Position numbers and translations under genes: made by a program. A stretch of 64,000 bases of DNA from Psococerastis gibbosa. Taxonomy: Eukaryota > Arthropoda > Insecta > Psocodea > Psocidae. Every line of letters begins with the position of its first letter. Within the stretch, counting starts at the first letter, position 1. The notes below the pieces were generated by a model. It was not told the DNA's origin and did no database searches. It saw only the letters and a program-made list of their open reading frames with translations. The stretch covers positions 5,822,855 through 5,886,854 of the forward strand of contig OZ020491.1 in NCBI GenBank assembly GCA_963971405.1, read 5' to 3'. Below are positions 1-10,632 of this stretch, one piece after another.

Positions 1-33
1 TATAGTATTGTAGGTCACTTTTTAACCATATTT

Positions 34-67
<34 letters not shown>

Positions 68-573
68 TGCGTATATTTACTAGAAAACCATTACAAACTG
101 GTGCCAAAAAGGGGCGTTGGGATCACCGAACAATTTACAATTTACTTTATTATATTAGTTTTTAGTTTTTAGTTTTTAAATGGTACCTGTGAATAGACTT
201 ATATATAATTCTTAAAGATAGAAGAGTTAATATTTTCATGGTATTATATCTTAGTAAATATTACTAAAAAACCCGACAGGTTTCGACCTTCCGATATTTT
301 TGTGTTTTACTTATTTTTTTTTCCTTGTTGAAAGGAATTAATCTTGTTTAAAATATGTATTCAAAATAATATAAAGTTAAAAAGGACACGATTTTATTTA
401 TTAACTTTTTAACCTTCTCCCCTACTGTAATCAATAGTAAGCAAATTACAACCTCCCCCCCCCCCCCTCGCCACCTTAGCTGACGTTATTTATATGCTTA
501 GAGCAACCCCTTTATTTGGACTGTGTCGATGTTAGCATATTAATTATTGTAACTTAATTTAATGGAAAATAAT
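1..573. other. A+T-rich spacer with microsatellites
   Basis: No gene is visible. It holds a (TAA)n microsatellite at about 35-62 and a C homopolymer at 455-467. The rest is A+T-rich sequence without a recognisable domain. Confidence 0.7.
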
Positions 574-700
574 GACTTCTTCTTCTTCTTCTTCGAATGT
601 CTCTTCCATCGAAGATTGGCGATCTTCATGGCAATTGTAAATACGTAGATACCGTACTTCGAACTTCCCAAGGAAGTCAAGTATGTTGAGTATCAAACGT
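574..700 (-). pseudogene. LINE 3' tail fragment with (GAA)n tail
   Basis: Read on the minus strand, the segment gives the peptide core IAMKIANLRWKRHSKKKKKK, running directly into a (GAA)n tail (seen as TTC repeats at 576-594). The same ending, with MMIANL, recurs at 50.2 kb on the plus strand and at 40.2 and 59.6 kb on the minus strand. A shared short ending next to a simple-repeat tail is typical of 5'-truncated non-LTR retrotransposons. Only the extreme 3' end is present, so the clade cannot be named. Confidence 0.6.
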
Positions 701-2454
701 ACTTAGTCATGATGGCTGTACTAGGGAATTGTAATGCATTGGTTTCCCGTTGCCTTCTACAGCCTTATGCCGTTGACTTATCATTGAGTTCCTCCACCTT
801 CCTCCAACCCCAGGATAAAAGAGTGCCCTATTAGTGGTGACAACCAATGGCCCCGTCAGATTGCCATCCTCGGGCTACTGTGGCATTTTCTAGACAAGCC
901 TGCACCACCACACCCTCCGGCCTCCGATTATGCCGCTGCTTGGTTCGAGACTCCTTATAACGTAATAACTATAACTACGATATAACTATAACTGGTGGTC
1001 TTTTTGCTAACTCCCGATAACAGCATGTGGCTCAGCCTTAGCAAGGGACAATATAACACAATAATATAATATAATAATTAATTATAACTGTGTGCACAAA
1101 CCACAGAATTGAGTTGCCTATTAGCAAAAGCAATCCTCTTCATTTTTTTCAGTTTTGAGATATTCGCGCCATTTTTTTTATTTTTCAATACTCTATCCGA
1201 TGAATCAGATATTGAGACGCAAAAGCAATTCTAATACTGTTAAAATTAGCTTTAAAAACTGTAATGTTATACCTCATGGCGTTGCGGCACAGCAGTTTTT
1301 TGCGGTTTCTGAAAAATCGACCTTGGTGGAGAGGATTGCTTTTGCTAATAGGCAACTCAGATAGCAATGGCAATGTAAACTTTAAACTTATGCGTTTGAA
1401 ATTTAATTATGAAATCTTGGCGTTGCCATAGAAATAAAGTACTTCTATAGATGATGTCAGTTTAGCAATAGAAGCAGGGGGGGGGGCAAACAGTTGGTCT
1501 CATCAAGAAGATTAGTTCGACCCTGCTACCTCCTCATCAGACTCTGACGCGTGCACAAACATTCTAAGAGCAAGGGAATCGGTAATATAATAAAGTAAGG
1601 CAGAGTTGGGGCAGATTGTGTGCCATATGGCGGCGTCAGGTGGCCCAATCCCCCGCACCTGTTTGTACCTGGGCCGACTCGGGAGTCAGGGGGTGCCTGC
1701 ACCCTAACAGAAACTCTTCTTCTCAATTTTGATCCAGCAAGTCGTTCACGAGTCACGACCAATAGATAGTGCCGTCGATTCTCAGTAGAATGATTCCTTC
1801 TGCCCTGCTGAAGCCCTGCTCAGAATGTCGGGGATAGCGTGAAATTAAGGCATCCAGGTCCGTTGGCAGAATCAGTGGGTCTGAGCAAATTGCCACATCC
1901 AAAATTTCTTTTTGGACACTTCCTCACCAAGTATATTTGAATTTTTTTTTTCACATTCAAGAAGTAGGGGCCCTGCCTCCTTAGAAAAATTGGTTGAAGT
2001 TTAGAAACCACGTTGTTTAATTAAGTATTTTTAGCTTGTTTATTCCAACATAGGCAATTTTTTTATTTTTATAAATGTATAAAATGTGAAAAATTGAGAA
2101 TAAAATTGTTCCAAAAATTTTCCTAGGACCCCTCATTTAGAATGGCAATATGGCTGTGGCAACATTACGACATTGTAACATTATTATTTAGTCCACATTG
2201 CCCGGCGCAAAATGTTTTCTGCCTATGTCCGCACCAAACTTAAGCCCACCGCTTAATTAATTTTTTTAAAGCTATAATTGACTTTTGATGTGCCTATGCT
2301 CTCATATTATAATAACACCATAACTTCTAAAGAAACACCTACCCCAACCAAAAAATCCCCAGGTCATTGAGCTGAACGACCCCCATTTCTCCCCGATCCA
2401 CTGAACCCCACTCCTTTCTGAAGGTTTCGAGCCTGTACCTGCTGGTAGAATCGA
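701..2454. other. Unassigned spacer
   Basis: No supportable gene is seen. Short ORFs at 1155-1373 and 1526-2011 have no recognisable domain and carry atypical low-complexity ends. A G run lies at about 1479-1487. About 1590-1740 is relatively G+C-rich but I cannot assign it. Confidence 0.6.
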
Positions 2455-2640
2455 AATAAGAGGATATGGAAAAACTGGGCTTGGCGGGATTCGAATCCGC
2501 GATCTACGCCTAACCGGGGCGTCGTCTTAACCGCTGGACCACAAGCCCCAGCCGGCGATTTTTTCCATATCCTCTAATTTCGGATATATCGAGGAGGTTA
2601 CCTCTTCAACCATAGTTAATTTAATGTCAGTGTTATATTT
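2455..2640. repeat. Repeat with tRNA-like core and flanking inverted arms
   Basis: The arms AGAGGATATGGAAAAA (about 2459) and TTTTTTCCATATCCTCT (about 2559) are inverted and enclose a tRNA-like sequence. The right flank continues into a segment (GAGGAGGTT with nearby TTC-rich sequence) that is also found beside the tRNA-like fragment at 57.1 kb. The recurrence suggests a tRNA-related SINE family instead of a free-standing tRNA gene. Confidence 0.6.
2477..2548 (-). tRNA. tRNA-like sequence, possibly a pseudogene or SINE head
   Basis: On the minus strand the ends GGGCTTG and CAAGCCC form a perfect 7-bp acceptor stem. A D-arm (GTC/GAC closing pairs), a 5-bp anticodon stem (ACGCC/GGCGT) and a T-arm with the B-box GGATTCGAATCC follow, and TTTTT lies just downstream as a possible Pol III terminator. 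The anticodon loop CCGGTTA lacks the usual U33, and the last T-stem pair is A-C. These two defects, and its place inside a repeat, make a functional tRNA unlikely. The nominal anticodon would be GGT. Confidence 0.45.
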
Positions 2641-2879
2641 ACCATATAATACTACAATGATTGGAAAGTTGCTATAATCGGACGAGCCTGAAAAACAGAC
2701 ATAAAGCAGCGGCAGTAAATATGTGCAAGGTAGGTGTTAAGGTTGAAATTATTTAAAATGATTAAGAACAATGCGAAGGGCTAAGGCTAAAACTTAAAAC
2801 TAAAAACCGGAGGTGGCCCAGTGGAGCCCAAAAATATAAGGGCCGTCACCTATTTTCAAGAACAGCCTTGACTAGGCAG

Positions 2880-3570
2880 CAGTGGCGGCTCGTGGTGTAT
2901 CAAAATGGTGGGGCAACGAATTGTAATAAAGTAATAGCATATAATTTACCACTACTTGAATATCAAATAGATTCTTCGGCATTTCGATGTGGCAAACAAG
3001 TCTATCACTCGCTGTTTACATTTTTGTAATATTTGTTTACATTACCCTGCCTGGCCGTTGGGCAGAACCTGACTTCCCTAGTCAAAAATTCTTCTTTGAA
3101 AAATTTTATAATAATCATCAGTCATGACAAAATAGTGAAACTCTTCTCAAAAATAACTCTTATAATTATGATTTTAAAAAAATACCAATATTCAACGATA
3201 TTATTAATACGAAACATTTAAAGTCATTTTTGGGGCGCTGCCCCGCTGCCCATGTATAAATGCATATGGCATGAATTGCATTGCAAGGTCCATAAGAGAA
3301 AAGTTGTGTACACCTTTTCAATGGTGCGAACGATCTTCTTAACTTTTGCCTGACTCGGTTGCCATGGCGACCCGGGGCTAAATTGAAAATTGCCCCAAGT
3401 GGCCCAGAGCACGCACATAGCATAGCCGAATTGTAGCAGTTGCATTTTTCTTCAGAATAGTATATTATTATTTTATTATTATTATTATTATTAAAAGGAA
3501 ATTGCTTTGTTTGCCTGTAAAATTATGGGAGGGCTGTAGCCCCAGTGCCCTTATGGACGAGCCGCCACTG
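2880..3570. mobile_element. hAT-type non-autonomous element (691 bp)
   Basis: Inverted ends CAGTGGCGGCTCGTG and CGAGCCGCCACTG are flanked by an exact 8-bp duplication, CTAGGCAG (2872-2879 and 3571-3578). An 8-bp target duplication with CAGTG ends is the hAT signature. No transposase frame is visible; the interior is A+T-rich with a (TTA)n run near 3470-3493. It must have been moved by a transposase supplied elsewhere. Confidence 0.9.
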
Positions 3571-3578
3571 CTAGGCAG

Positions 3579-4057
3579 CAATAAAAAAAGGATTGCCTTC
3601 CTTTTCCTCCAACCGCCACCTTTTGCCAGAATTTATCAGTTGCACTCGGCTCCCCTCATATAAAGAAAAGAATACAAAAAGGTATTGACGGCAGAGTTGT
3701 AAGGGTTTTTTTTTACCTGAGATTCCATACCTTCCTATATACAACCCTAAAAAAAATGGACAAATGACTTTATGCCTGTCTATTCAAACCCAATGAAAAC
3801 GTAAAAGGGCATATCTGACTCCAGGATCGGCAATTCTTTAATCCCCTTTTCAATGATAACCTTTTTCTATACTATCCTGAACCTGATTGCTCCCTAGATC
3901 TAAACGAAATTTGCAGTTTTTTGGTTCGCCTTCGTCCTCGCCTTCAGAGTTCAGTTGTATTGGTACCGCGGCGGGAATATCCAAATGTGGAACAGTCGTT
4001 CGAAATTATGAGATCTGTTTTGCGCGTGGAAGTGTGGTTCTGTGTGCGATTATTTTT
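3579..4057. other. Unassigned spacer, possible promoter region
   Basis: No repeat is recognised. A TCAGTT initiator-like hexamer at 3951 lies in locally CG-containing sequence upstream of the open stretch ending at 4248. No convincing downstream promoter element follows it. Confidence 0.3.
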
Positions 4058-4248
4058 TTAAAGCTCAGTAGCCTATTTAGTGTTTAGCATTCGTGATTTG
4101 TGCCCTAAGTGTACCTATATAGTATTTTCTAAATTCTATAGATCTTCTTCATGGATTCCTAAGCCACCCACACTTACCCATAATCGGGTGGTTCAAAAAT
4201 TAAATGCCGTTTCGTGTGCTGCCGAGTTTCGCAATACTAGTGCAAAAG
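4058..4248 (+). other. Candidate exon ending in a strong GT splice donor
   Basis: One frame stays open from about 4058 across 4248, encoding a peptide with a CPKC pair near its start and a polar tail ending NTSAKG. At 4248/4249 the sequence AAAAG|GTAAGT is a near-ideal 5' splice site. There is no known domain, and no acceptor or following exon is identified. The open frame is short enough to occur by chance, so this is only a candidate. Confidence 0.2.
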
Positions 4249-4470
4249 GTAAGTTTTAGTAATTAGTATTTAATTTTCAGTCTACCCGTTTACCAAGTGG
4301 GTCTGCTGGTTATTTGCTTTAAGTATTTGTCATTTTAAAATATTTTACATTGACCTGAGTGCTATACTATGTGATTAAAAAACCGATCTTCAAGTGTTTC
4401 GAGACGTGATATTCAAATAGGCTACTAACATAAAGAATTTTTCAATTAGGTTTTGAATGAATGAATTAGT

Positions 4471-5310
4471 TACCGCTGGTCGAAATTTTCGATTCCGAGA
4501 TTTCAATGGATTAACAAGTTTTTAGGTCCCAGGAACCCAAAAAAGTGGTTTTTACGAAATGTCTGTTTGTCTGTCTGTCTGTCGTTCTGTCTGTCTGTTC
4601 ATCGATTTCCGGGCAAACTACTCGGTCGATGATATCATGAAATTTAGCATGTAGGTTCACGTAAATCACACCTCCAGACGTTTTTTTTTATTGTGGGCTA
4701 ACTCAATTTGGGGGGTTTTATTCTCAAAAAACTCCAAATAAACGTCTAAAAAAATTATTTCTCATAAACGGCTCCAACGATTTCTTTTAAATTCACATAT
4801 ATTGTAGTCAATATTAATGTTAACAAAATGCGGGGGGTCGCTTGCCACTTGATAGTTTGCTTCCGGGTGTAAAAAAATAAAAATACATTTTAATGAAAAA
4901 TGAGTAAAAAATAATTTTTCTGCGAAACCTTTCTATCGATGATTTCTACCTTCAGGCATGTTTTAGGTGTTAAATTGAGTAACGAAACCGGACAGGTTGC
5001 TTTCCCAAAAAACTATTTGGCTTTGCACAAAAAATTATTTTTTGAAAAAATGATAGAAAATTCACGCTCAAATGCATTGCGTGCCCTGTCATTATTGCTG
5101 TATGGTAATTAATGTGTTGGTCTGACCTATCAAGACTTTATCTCACCTCCAGTGACGTCAGGTGGGCAACCCCCGCCCACCCCCTCCCCGAGATATCAGA
5201 AATTTTACCACTGGAAAATTATTTACCATGAAATTACTCATATTCTCTGTCTACTAATGTGGATAAATTGGAAAACATGTTCGAGTAAACTCGGACTGGT
5301 TCTTTTAATT
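4471..5310 (-). mobile_element. HINE-like repeat, copy 1
   Basis: This is one of at least nine near-complete copies of an ~850-bp family. The family runs from GAACCGGTCCGAGTTTACTC (5', here at the right) through a variable G/C homopolymer, a (GTCT)n stretch (here about 4562-4596) and TTTCGACC, to a terminal hairpin built on GCTTTCC/GGAAAGC. This copy lacks the terminal hairpin and stops at TACCGCTGGTCG. It has no coding capacity. Confidence 0.9.
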
Positions 5311-6169
5311 TACCGTTATATTATAACCTTAATAAATAATTATGGATCAAAATCAAAAGTTTTAATTAAAAAAATCTATATTTTTCGCGACCGCCAACGC
5401 TACCGCCTACAGCCACCACTGTTCAGGGGAAACAGACTGACAGATTAATTTGATTGCTGATATGTAAATAGTGATATAGTATGCACTTGTAACTTTAGGT
5501 ATTATTTGACTTGTTTTTATTAAGTTTGGTTTTACGCTCCTCTGCGTTTATAATCTCATTGCAATGCAAAGTGCAAAATGTTAATTTGACGCCTTGTTTG
5601 ACTTTGGTCTACGAACGAGTTGGTTACATGGTTCTCAAATTCTGGAGTCTTCTGTTCTTACTTCGTGATTTGATGCTGCGATGACGTTGAGCTTTGGGAG
5701 TGCAATTTCAGCTTTTAAAGAACCAACTTCGACTTCAATAGCAAGCTTGCATACAGAATAAATAAAATAAATAAATAAATATTGACTTTTTGTTCTATTA
5801 CGAAGCCAACCTAGCGGAGTAGAAGTGAACCCGTATATGCTTTCCTATTTAATAATTAGGATAGGCACTGTCATAGTTCATCAGTAAATAATTGTCCTAG
5901 GGTTAACTTTCGGTTGCCTCGAGCTTCCCTAAGCACAGAATTGATCGATAGGACGATTGCGTAGATTAATTAATTAATAAATCCTTCAAACCATACAGGT
6001 TTACAGACAAAAATTTATTTCGGGGGAGGGGGGGGGGGTTCCGGACTGCATGGACAACCTCCCTGGGCACGGCTATGGCAGGGTATATAATATATATTGG
6101 GGATGGGTGATGACTTATCCGTAATTTCTTTAAAAAATTATTATTTTATTATGAACCAAAATTTTATAT
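5311..6169. other. Spacer with small repeat debris
   Basis: No gene is visible. A short tRNA-SINE 3' piece occurs at 5765-5826. At about 6020-6080 a G run followed by CCCTGGGCACGGCTATGG looks like one end of a hAT-like element. The rest is unassigned. Confidence 0.6.
5765..5826 (-). repeat. tRNA-SINE 3' fragment
   Basis: It matches the 3' end of the tRNA-derived SINE seen in full at 7781 and 52062: an ATTTATTT-type tail, then TTGTTCTATTACGAAGCC and CCTAGCGGAG. The tRNA-like head is missing. Confidence 0.75.
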
Positions 6170-6660
6170 GGGAAAGCAACTGGTTACGTTTTATTTCACC
6201 TGAAACATAAGTGAAAAAAGAAAGCATCGGTAGAAAGGTCCCACAGAAAAATTATTTAGACATTTTTCATAAAAATTGATTCCTTTTTATTTTTTTGTCA
6301 CCAGAACTAGACTATCTTTGTTCGCATTAACAAGGCGGGGCTTCCACATACGTCAATCGTCAATGAGAAATATGAAATTGAAGGTTTAGCAGACATTAAA
6401 GACGTACTAAAAATTCTGCTACCACGTCAAAACCATATTTCTCATTGACGATTGACGTATGTGGAGACACCGCCTAACCACTAGAATACGTGTGAGTTAA
6501 AGAGAAATCGTTTGAGAAATAATTTTACTAGTCACTTTTTTGAGGTGGGTATGCTTTTTGTGAACGAACATGCCGAATTTCCTCAAAGTCTAATGGGTAG
6601 TTTGCCCACAAATCGACGAACAGACAAAGCATCAGACCGACAGACAGATAATATTTTTGC
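6170..6660 (+). mobile_element. HINE-like repeat, diverged copy 2, interrupted
   Basis: It is recognisable by the family segments around AGAAAGCATCGGTAGAAAGG, the TTTTTATTTTTTTGTCACC region and GTAGTTTGCCCACAAATCGA followed by GACAGACAG. A 141-bp MITE (6334-6474) is inserted within it. It abuts the next copy tail-to-tail near 6657 and is more diverged than its neighbours. Confidence 0.75.
6334..6474. mobile_element. Short MITE with 41-bp inverted ends
   Basis: The arms GGCGGGGCTTCCACATACG and, reversed, GGCGGTGTCTCCACATACG extend about 41 bp with few mismatches. The right flank is TAA and the left flank CAA, near-matching 3-bp sites. The interior contains GCAGACATT...AAGAC and CTACCACGTCA, shared with the 384-bp MITEs at 9663 and 26490, so it looks like a shortened relative. 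A 3-bp TWA target suggests PIF/Harbinger ancestry. Confidence 0.75.
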
Positions 6661-7522
6661 TTTCCAATTTTTACGTAGTATAAGGAAAGCTTTGTGACGG
6701 TCGAAATTTTCGATTCCGAGATTTCAACGGATATACACGTTTTAAGGTCCCAGAAACCAAAAAAAGTGGTTTTTACGAAATGTCTGTCTGTCTGTTCGTC
6801 GATTTCCGGGCAAACTACTCAGTCAATTTTGATGAAACTTTGCATGCAGGTTTACAAAAATCAAACCTCGGGAGCATTTATTTTTATTTTGGGCTAACTC
6901 AATTTGGGGGGTTTTTATTTTCAAAAAACTTCGAAAAAAAGGTCTAAAAAAAAATTATTTCCCAAAAACGGCTATAACGATTTCTTTCAAATTCACATAT
7001 ATTGCATTCGTTACTAATGTTAACAAAATACGGGGGGTCGCTTGCCTCTTGATATTTTGCTTCTAGGGGTAAAAAAATAAAAATAACTAAATTTTCATGA
7101 AAGATGACTAAAAAATAATTTTTCTGCGAAACCTTCCTATCGATGATTTCTACCTTCAGGTATGTTTTAGGTGTTAAATTGAGTAACGATACCGGACAGG
7201 TTGCTTTCCCAAAAAAGTATTTGGTTTTGTACAAAAAAATGTTTTTTGAAAAAAATGTTTTTTTGAAAAAAATGATAGAAAATTCACGCTCAAATGCATT
7301 GCGTGCCCTGCCAGTATTGCTGTGCAGTGATGTGTTGGTCTGACCTATCTGGAATTTACCTCACCACCAGTGACGTCAGGTGGACACCCCCCCCCCCCCC
7401 GTCCGAGATATCGGAAATTTAACCATAGGAAAATTAATTACCATGAAATTACTCATTTTCTCTATCTACTAATTTTGATAAATTGGAAAGCATGTTCGAG
7501 TAAACTCGGACCGGTTCTTTTA
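6657..7522 (-). mobile_element. HINE-like repeat, near-complete copy 3
   Basis: It starts at the hairpin end (TTTACGTAGTATAAGGAAAGC) and runs through GTCTGTCTGTCTG, the G/C-rich stretch and CACCAGTGACGTCAGG to the CTCGGACCGGTTCTTTT end. A C run lies at about 7387-7400. Short ORFs inside recur in other copies only because the DNA is repeated; they are not conserved genes. Confidence 0.93.
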
Positions 7523-7526
7523 ATTA

Positions 7527-7712
7527 TAACATATTGCGGTCGTTATTAATGTGAACCAAACGCGTTAGGTCGTTTTTCCCATGATATAGTTCAGTTCTGG
7601 GGGCATAAAAATACTATAGAAAAAAGGTTCAACTTTCATGAAAAAGGACTAAAAAAGTAATTTGTCAGATGATTTCTAACATTAGTTATGATTTTTCAAT
7701 TGCCCCCGTTCT
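7527..7712 (-). mobile_element. HINE-like repeat fragment
   Basis: A diverged internal piece: ATATTGCGGTCGTTATTAAT, then GTTCTGGGGGCATAAAAAT and a CATGAAAAAGGACTAAAAAAG segment. All align in order with the middle of the family. Both ends are missing. Confidence 0.7.
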
Positions 7713-7780
7713 TTGGAATAAGGTTAGTCGCAATTCGGAACTTAACATATAGAACTTATAATAATAATAGAATAATTATA

Positions 7781-7982
7781 GAGTAGTGGTAGACTCTGAC
7801 TTTCACCTGAAGGGTTGTTAGTTCGAATCCCACACTGGCTACATTTTCTGGCCATGCTTCGGAGGGCATGTATAGCAGGCGGTCCCGGGCCCTCCTAGTT
7901 GGGTGTAAGATAGGGCTTTATAGCCCTAACTCCGCTAGGTTGGCTTAGTAATGGAACAAAGGTCAATATTTATTTATTTGAT
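7781..7982 (+). repeat. tRNA-derived SINE, full copy
   Basis: The head is tRNA-like: GTAGTGGTAGACTCTGAC, then the B-box GTTCGAATCCCAC. It is followed by a body (GGCCATGCTTCGGAGGGCAT, CGCTAGGTTGGCTTAGTAAT) and an ATTTATTTATTT tail. Internal Pol III promoter boxes in the head would drive transcription; mobilisation needs a partner LINE. Other copies lie at 24176, 27766, 43787 and 52062. Confidence 0.9.
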
Positions 7983-8427
7983 TTTATCTATTACGGTACC
8001 TATACTTATTCTTAAAAAGGGAAAACATGTACTGTGGTTCACTCGTACCTTTGTTTAAAAAGGTGCATCTCAAAATCGTATAGCAGCCTTTCATTAGCTG
8101 ATATTAGCTGATTGGCAATGCCAAAACCTTGTTTTTAATATTCCTTTAAACTTCGATTCTCTTGCAAAAGTTGGCCAGCCCTGACCCTAGCAAAACATCG
8201 GAATGCTGGGGGAAATTATGGAAAAGTCATAATATTGGCTGTGATGCCTATCTAAGTCACGACTCGATTCGTTTTATGCTATCATTAATGTTATATTGGT
8301 TTTCATTGTATTTGCAACCAACAGTTCATTTGTTCCGAGCCCATTTTATAATTAAATATCTATAGGGGACTTTCCCTTCATTTGCTTTTTCACTGACTCG
8401 TTAGTCATCGTACAGTCTTTCAATTTA
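7983..8427. other. Unassigned spacer
   Basis: It is A+T-rich without recognised repeats or gene motifs. A 67-codon ORF at 8162-8365 has no domain and is not supported. Confidence 0.6.
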
Positions 8428-9310
8428 TTGCTTTCTCAATTTATACGTAGTATAAGGAAAGCTTTGTGACGGTCGAAATTTTCGATTCCGAGATTTCAAT
8501 GGATTTACACGTTTCAAGGTCCCAGGAACCCAAAAAAGTGGTTTTTACGAAATGTCTGTCTGTCTGTTCGTCGATTTCCGGGCAAACTACTCGGTCGATT
8601 TTGATGAAATTCGGCATGTAGGTTCACAAAAATCATACCTCGAGACAATTTTTTTTTATTTGGGGCTAACTTAATTTGGGGGACTTTTAATTTCAAAAAA
8701 CTCCAAAAAACGCCTAAAAAAATTATATCCCGAAAACGGCTCCAACGATTTCTTTTAAATTCGCATTTATTGTAGTTGTTAGTAATGTTAACAAAATGCG
8801 GGGGGTCGCTTGCCCCTTGATAATTTGCTTCGGGGGTTAAAAAAATAAAAATATGTAAATTTTAATGACTACAAAATAATTTTTCTGCGAAACCTTTCTA
8901 TCGATGACTTCTACCTTCAGATATGTTTTAGGTGTTAAATTGAGTAACGAAACCGAATAGGTTGCTTTCCCAAAAAATAATTGGCTTTGCAATTATTTTT
9001 TGAAAAAATGTTAGAAAATTCGCGCTCAAATGCATTGCTTGCCCTGCAATTATTGCTGTGTGGTAATTAATGTGTTGGTCTGACCTTTCTTGAATTATCT
9101 CACTTCCAGTGACGTCAGGTGGACAACCCCCACGGAAATTTAACCGCTGGAAAATTATTTACCATGAAATTACTCATATTCTCTATTTACTAATGTGCGT
9201 CAAATGGCCTACCAGCCAAGGACGGGCGTTGGCTAAAGAAGAAGAAGAAGATCTACTAATGTTGCTAAATTTAAAGCATGTTCGAATAAACTCGGACCGG
9301 TTCTTTCTAT
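8428..9310 (-). mobile_element. HINE-like repeat, copy 4, with a tiny LINE insertion
   Basis: The full terminal hairpin is present (TTATACGTAGTATAAGG, then AAAGC), followed by GTCTGTCTGTCTGTTCG and the rest of the family up to CTCGGACCGGTTC. The G/C homopolymer found in other copies is absent here. The element is interrupted at 9197-9250 by a LINE tail. Confidence 0.92.
9197..9250 (+). mobile_element. 54-bp LINE 3' insertion with 12-bp target duplication
   Basis: The insert reads QMAYQPRTGVG then a stop, then (AGA)n. This is the same ending as the LINE fragment at 41.4 kb (QMAYLPRMGVG, stop). It is bracketed by ATTTACTAATGT (9185-9196) and ATCTACTAATGT (9251-9262), 11 of 12 identical. This is a classic, extremely 5'-truncated target-primed insertion. 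Confidence 0.85.
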
Positions 9311-9659
9311 TGGTTATATTTTTTCCATAAAGACATTTTTCTTTTTCACAATGAGTTTATTTTTTCCTGCGTACCTGAGGGGTAGTTAGAGTGTCCCCAC
9401 GAAACCATGTTGTGCTGACAATTGTCCTAAATCAGATAATAATGATTCACTCTGGGCGCAGCTAAGTCTGGAGGTAATACACGTGGGTATCAGTGTACTA
9501 TAGCCTACTGTCATCAATTGTGCGTCATTATTAGCCAATCAGAGCGCTAGTTTCATGTCTTTTAGACTACTGATGGTTAGGCTCACTGAAGTGATAAAAG
9601 ACTTGTAACGGCGACTTAGAGGGCAATTCGCAGTTCCCAGACAAGTACGAGATAACTCC
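9311..9659. other. Unassigned spacer
   Basis: I see no repeat or gene signature here. It is moderately G+C-rich compared with its neighbours. Confidence 0.6.
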
Positions 9660-9662
9660 TAA

Positions 9663-10046
9663 GGTGCCCATTCCACTGACCGGCTAGGGCTATTTCCAAA
9701 AACGGTGACGTGGTAGCAGACATTCAAGACTTAGGTGAAGTTTCCATCGACCTCGCATTGCAGAATTGACGGAAATGTTTATTTTCCTCTATGCCATAGT
9801 TAAAATTGATCAATGATCATACAGTAAAATCACAAACAAACAAACTAAAATTAAAAAATGGCGTCATGGGATATGTTAAGTACAAACATTTTAATAGATT
9901 TCTATAAAAAGAAAAATTCTAATTTCCGTCAATGTCATTTGCATTCTGCAATGCGAGATCGGTGGAAACGCAACCTAAGTCTTGAATGTCTGCTACCACG
10001 TCACTGTTTTTGGAAAGAGCCGTAGCCGGTCAATGGAATGGGCGCC
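9663..10046. mobile_element. 384-bp MITE with long inverted ends, copy 1
   Basis: The left arm GGTGCCCATTCCACTGACCG and the right arm (reversed GGCGCCCATTCCATTGACCG) extend over 100 bp each. The flank is TAA at left and TAT at right. The interior contains ATGATCATACAGTAAAATC. Two further copies (26490, 60697) share arms and interior. The 3-bp TAA target and GG ends fit PIF/Harbinger-type MITEs; there is no transposase. Confidence 0.9.
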
Positions 10047-10118
10047 TATAGAGAAGATAGGAAGAGAGAGCGGCTACACGATGAGATTAGGGTAAGTATT
10101 AGTCTTAATATTACAGTA

Positions 10119-10632
10119 GGGGTCTTCACAGTGCTCGTGTTATCGAGTTATACCTAGTTAAGTGTGTTATATCAAGTTAAGTTAACACACCGATAACCCG
10201 ATAACCAAGCTAACCAGCGTGCTATCTTAAACGCACTTCCAAGTTGGTTAAGTGTGCTATTTAACTTGCGCTGCGATCGATAGCACAGGTTTGACCACCG
10301 CCATCTTTGTTTTTGTTGATTATTTTGAAACACGCGTTTAAAATTTTGTATTATTTAAATTTATTTGTATAATCTACTATCACAAGCAATTGCCGTAAAT
10401 ACTTAAAATTATAATAACCAAAATGAACAAAAAATATAAACAAATGTGGCAGTAGAATAGAGTTCTGCCACTTTCTTTAAAACCGTGCCACGAACGTCTG
10501 ACTACTGCCACGTTGTTTTCCCTGTTAAATGTAGCATAATAACTCATTCCCGAGGTACACTCACGATCTTGTGTTAACTTGGATAGCACATCTAACTCAA
10601 TAACTCGATAACACCAACACTGTGAAGACCCT
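10119..10632. mobile_element. 514-bp TA-flanked MITE
   Basis: The inverted ends GGGGTCTTCACAGTG and CACTGTGAAGACCC are flanked by TA on both sides (10117-10118, 10633-10634). Just inside, GTTATCGAGTTAT is mirrored by ATAACTCGATAAC. A TA duplication suggests the Tc1/mariner group or a relative. The 69-codon ORF inside on the minus strand is not a transposase. Confidence 0.8.

Noticed and set aside
6944-7343. Overlapping ORFs of 66-96 codons, with relatives at 30120 and 34217
   Set aside because: They recur only because the HINE-like repeat recurs; frames break differently in each copy and overlap on both strands.
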